A stretch of DNA of 64,000 nt, from positions 4,134,001 through 4,198,000 of the forward strand of contig NZ_CP064942.1 in NCBI RefSeq assembly GCF_015679265.1, given 5' to 3'. A program made the translations under genes and the position numbers. Under the pieces are notes generated by a model. It had not been told where the DNA came from and ran no database searches. It saw only the letters and a list, made by a program, of their open reading frames with translations. This document shows, one piece after another, positions 61,671-64,000 of this stretch. The stretch comes from Pontivivens ytuae (lineage in GTDB: Bacteria; Pseudomonadota; Alphaproteobacteria; Rhodobacterales; Rhodobacteraceae). How positions within the stretch are numbered: the first letter of the stretch is position 1; the number at the start of each line of letters is the position of its first letter.

Positions 61671-62510
61671 TTACAGCCCTCCCTGTCCAGGCCAGATCGG
61701 CAGTTCGAGCCACCAGTTCCACCACTCGGGCCAGCCCTTGGTCCAAAGCGGACCGGAGATGATGATGCAGACCGCCGACCAGAACCCGGCATTGAGCGCC
61801 AGCAACAGGCCCAGGCGGTGGATGCCCAGCGTGCCGACCGAGTAGCCGATGAAGTCGCGGAAGAAGCTGTCCTCGTGATCCGGGCTCTTGGCCTCCTCCC
61901 CCTTCTCGGGGTTGGCGGCCGACAGGATCAGCGCCCCGTGCAGCGCCAGCGCCAGCGTCGTGGTGAAGAAGAACGTCACCGCCAGCATATGCGCCGGGTT
62001 GTAGTGGAAGTGCAGGTACGCGTAGCCGACGTTCGAGACCCAGTCGAGGTGGCTGAAGATCCCGTAGGGGAACCCGTGCCCCCAGGCGCCCAGCAGCAGC
62101 GGGCGGAAGACGACCAGCGTCGAATAGGCGAAGATCGCGACGCCGAAGGCGATCGGCACGTGGTAGCCGATGCCGAGCTTGCGGCAGATCTCGACCTCCC
62201 TCAGCGCCCAACTGATGAAGGCCCCGTGCGCGCAGATCGTGATGATCTGCCAGAGCCCGCCATCGGCGAGCGGTGCCAGGCCCAGACCATAGCTCAGGTC
62301 CGGCGGCGCGATGTTGATCGTCCAGGGGTTGAAGGTGCCCTGAAGCGCCGCGCCCCAGAAGATCAGGATGGTGCCCAGGGCGGAAAAGAAGATCGTCGTG
62401 ACACCGAAGAAGCCAACGTAGAACGGCCCGACCCAGAAATCGAAGAGATCTCCCCCGATCAGCGTTCCGCCTCGGACCCGGTACTTTCTTTCGAAGCTCA
62501 GCAAGGCCAT
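61671..62510 (-). CDS. pufL: Photosynthetic reaction center L subunit
   Basis: 279 residues from ATG 62510. Opening [36 protein letters not shown] matches PufL, followed by five membrane helices and [24 protein letters not shown], which supplies His ligands to bacteriochlorophyll and iron. 160 bp after pufA, with stem-loops between. Confidence 0.97.
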   Translation of the reverse strand: MALLSFERKYRVRGGTLIGGDLFDFWVGPFYVGFFGVTTIFFSALGTILIFWGAALQGTFNPWTINIAPPDLSYGLGLAPLADGGLWQIITICAHGAFISWALREVEICRKLGIGYHVPIAFGVAIFAYSTLVVFRPLLLGAWGHGFPYGIFSHLDWVSNVGYAYLHFHYNPAHMLAVTFFFTTTLALALHGALILSAANPEKGEEAKSPDHEDSFFRDFIGYSVGTLGIHRLGLLLALNAGFWSAVCIIISGPLWTKGWPEWWNWWLELPIWPGQGGL

Positions 62511-62585
62511 GTTGCGTTTCCTTCCACGTTGACGGCCCTCGAAAACAGCCAAGGCGGCACCTCGGTGCCGTCATGCACTCGGATT

Positions 62586-62668
62586 GCCGCGGGCGAAGGG
62601 AGCGGATCCACCCCGCCCGCGGCGTGCTCTTTCAACTGGTCGGGAGACCGGCCGCCCGAAGGCGGGCG
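62586..62668 (-). promoter_or_regulatory. Stem-loops between pufA and pufL
   Basis: Two hairpins lie in the 160-bp pufA-pufL gap. A short one follows the pufA stop (CGCCCG-CCTT-CGGGCG, 62653-62668), and a 10-bp stem GCCGCGGGCG/CGCCCGCGGC spans 62586-62623. Homologous structures in Rhodobacter protect the pufBA mRNA from 3' decay and raise light-harvesting over reaction-center protein. Confidence 0.7.
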
Positions 62669-62670
62669 CC

Positions 62671-62835
62671 TCACTCGGCCGCGGCGTTCTGCGCGGCGAG
62701 CTCGAACCAGTTGTAGTGGTCCGTGCTGAGCAGGACGAGATGGATCATCGCTGCCAGCAGGAAGAGGAAGACCCCCTGCGCCACGAACACGCGGCGCGGA
62801 TCGAAGATCAGCCAGATCTTGTAGAACTTGCTCAT
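62671..62835 (-). CDS. pufA: Light-harvesting 1 alpha subunit
   Basis: 54 residues, too short for many gene callers. Starts [21 protein letters not shown], one membrane helix, His32 (AAMIHLVLL) as bacteriochlorophyll ligand, and an acidic tail. 13 bp after pufB. Forms the LH1 ring with PufB. Confidence 0.96.
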   Translation of the reverse strand: MSKFYKIWLIFDPRRVFVAQGVFLFLLAAMIHLVLLSTDHYNWFELAAQNAAAE

Positions 62836-62848
62836 ATCCGATCCTCCC

Positions 62849-62998
62849 TCAGAACCACGGACGCCAGATCAGCACCGCCAGATGAGCGACACCGGCAACG
62901 GCCGAGAACAGCCAAAGCCCGCTCATGTAGACGGAGTGCAGTTCCTGCGCCTGCTCGTCGGTAAGACCCGTGAAGGACAGGTCCGTATTGTCAGCCAT
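62849..62998 (-). CDS. pufB: Light-harvesting 1 beta subunit
   Basis: 49 residues with ribosome site GGAGGAA. Sequence opens [20 protein letters not shown], His21 (LHSVYMSG) and His39 ([13 protein letters not shown]) are the conserved positions, the latter binding bacteriochlorophyll. One membrane helix. 117 bp after pufQ. Confidence 0.96.
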   Translation of the reverse strand: MADNTDLSFTGLTDEQAQELHSVYMSGLWLFSAVAGVAHLAVLIWRPWF

Positions 62999-63115
62999 TA
63001 TTGTTCCTCCGAAGAGTTCGACTGAGGCCGCGATACCCCGCGACCAAGGGGCCCGCCCGATTGCCGGGACGGATATCCGCCTGCCCTGGGGCGCAGCGAA
63101 TGGCGGCTCCGCGCA

Positions 63116-63343
63116 TCATGCGGAGAAGATCTGCGGCGTGATGATCCGCGCCTGGCTCCAGGCGTGGTGGATGACGCCCCGCTCCCCGATCCGGCGCGAC
63201 GGCCCCACGAGACCCGCGAGCCACATCGCAAGGGCCAGCGGCAGGGAGATCGCGAAGATCAGGGAGAAGTAGACCCAGTATTCCGCGCGCGGCATCCGGC
63301 GATGCCGGTGCGGCTGGGCCTCGTGCATGGAGATGTCACTCAT
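63116..63343 (-). CDS. pufQ: PufQ, bacteriochlorophyll synthesis modulator
   Basis: 75 residues. One membrane helix (YWVYFSLIFAISLPLALAMWL), then RRIGERGVIHHAWSQARIITPQIFSA, the conserved PufQ end. 3 bp after bchZ, as in other Rhodobacterales. Known to affect bacteriochlorophyll level; the mechanism is not settled. Confidence 0.92.
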   Translation of the reverse strand: MSDISMHEAQPHRHRRMPRAEYWVYFSLIFAISLPLALAMWLAGLVGPSRRIGERGVIHHAWSQARIITPQIFSA

Positions 63344-63346
63344 GTC

Positions 63347-64000
63347 TTACTCCCTTCCAGAATTCGGGTTGAGGGCCGCGACGGTGGCGCGGTCCACGCG
63401 GGTCTCTCCGGCGTCAAGCGCTGCCTTCTCGGCGGCGTCGCGCAGGGTCTTGGCGGCGGAAATGCGGGTGAGGACAGGATGCTCCGCGACGATCCGGTCG
63501 AGGAGCGCCTGCGCATCCGCGTCCCAGGGCAGGTCGCGGGTCAGCCGCGTGGGCGTCGCCGCGGCATCGTCCATCTCGGAGGCGAGCGGCAGGACGTGGA
63601 ACAGCGCATCGAAGAGCGCGTTGCACACCTCCTGCACGAGGTAGGTCGCCCCGGCATAGCCCATCATCGGCGTGCCGGTCGCGCGCCGGATCGCGGCACC
63701 GGGGAAGCTCGCGGGGATGAAGGCGGGCTTCGGCCCGTGGCCCCCGCTCATCTCGGCGAGATACATCTTCTCGTTGATCGAACCGAGCACGACCAGCGGC
63801 CGCTTGCCGTGAATCTCCGCCCTTACGGCATCGTTGTCGGTCTTCTTGCCGGCGACGCGGGGCGTGGCGAGCGCGCAGGGCAGCCCCATCTCGTCTTCGA
63901 GGAAATGGCGGATGCCGCGCGTATAGGTCTCGTTCGCGACGATCCCGAAGCTCGCGGTTGCGAAGAAATCCTGCGTGACCGAGCGCCAGAGATCCCAGAG
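63347..64000 (-). CDS. bchZ: Chlorophyllide a reductase subunit Z, C-terminal part
   Basis: Only the last 217 residues are in the window; the gene runs off the right edge. Visible segments such as [104 protein letters not shown] match BchZ, the NifDK-like partner of BchXY. The enzyme reduces the B ring of chlorophyllide a. It precedes pufQ, the usual superoperon order. Confidence 0.95.
   Translation of the reverse strand, partial: LWDLWRSVTQDFFATASFGIVANETYTRGIRHFLEDEMGLPCALATPRVAGKKTDNDAVRAEIHGKRPLVVLGSINEKMYLAEMSGGHGPKPAFIPASFPGAAIRRATGTPMMGYAGATYLVQEVCNALFDALFHVLPLASEMDDAAATPTRLTRDLPWDADAQALLDRIVAEHPVLTRISAAKTLRDAAEKAALDAGETRVDRATVAALNPNSGRE

Noticed and set aside
60759..62729. 656-residue frame opposite pufL and pufM
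   Set aside because: Antisense shadow rich in Arg, Gln and Glu; the sense genes are certain.

Overview
The window is GC-rich DNA from an alphaproteobacterium, almost certainly a member of the Rhodobacterales (Roseobacter group) that makes bacteriochlorophyll. The right end carries bchZ-pufQ-pufB-pufA-pufL-pufM-pufC, with a four-heme PufC and no pufX after pufM. Beside it lie hemN, an FnrL-type regulator and a complete cbb3 oxidase locus (ccoNOQP-ccoGHIS). That arrangement fits an aerobic anoxygenic phototroph or a relative of one. I see no insertion sequence, prophage or CRISPR array.

Layout. (1) 1-9.5 kb, all on the minus strand: a type I secretion ATPase (cut by the window edge), a lipidated TolC-like outer-membrane factor, a SapC-family protein, a 1,433-residue surface protein, a protein resembling the ATPase core of GspE/PilB with its nucleotide site destroyed, and an AraC regulator. 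Two promoters here share an 18-bp AT-rich motif. (2) 9.9-17.5 kb: tRNA-Ser(GGA), a calcineurin-like phosphoesterase, a membrane-anchored unknown, purA, rmuC and a NaChBac-type sodium channel, separated by intergenic repeats. (3) 17.6-23.1 kb: five CATACGC repeats at helical-turn spacing precede an operon of a MetE-like zinc methyltransferase, an alpha/beta hydrolase and a RraA-like protein. A Lamin-tail/Hint protein then lies divergent to a cobalt-type nitrile hydratase operon. (4) 23.1-37.3 kb: iron and heme acquisition. It holds two imelysin-family proteins, a di-heme oxidase, DUF1513, dps, hemP, tonB, an outer-membrane heme receptor and hmuSTUV. Four TGA-N9-TCGGR sites mark three of its promoter regions. 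(5) 37.3-43.5 kb: DUF4212/ActP-type symporter, cNMP-CBS-nucleotidyltransferase protein, a small membrane protein and a DnaQ-like exonuclease, a recurring neighbourhood. (6) 43.5-49.1 kb: an RTX protein with three FAS1 domains, a FAS1 lipoprotein, DUF6502, DUF5666 and an endonuclease III homologue. (7) 49.2-59.3 kb: cbb3 oxidase assembly and structural genes, fnrL and hemN. (8) 59.3-64 kb: puf operon and the 3' part of bchZ.

How the parts work together. Perfect or near-perfect FNR boxes (TTGAC-N4-RTCAA) lie before ccoG, before ccoN, between fnrL and hemN, and upstream of the DUF4212/actP pair. This points to one oxygen-responsive circuit covering respiration, anaerobic heme synthesis and organic acid uptake. 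The iron block supplies heme and iron for the cytochrome-rich and photosynthetic machinery. The left end looks like a dedicated export locus for a large surface protein, and its paralogous pseudo-ATPase is the least explained part of the window.
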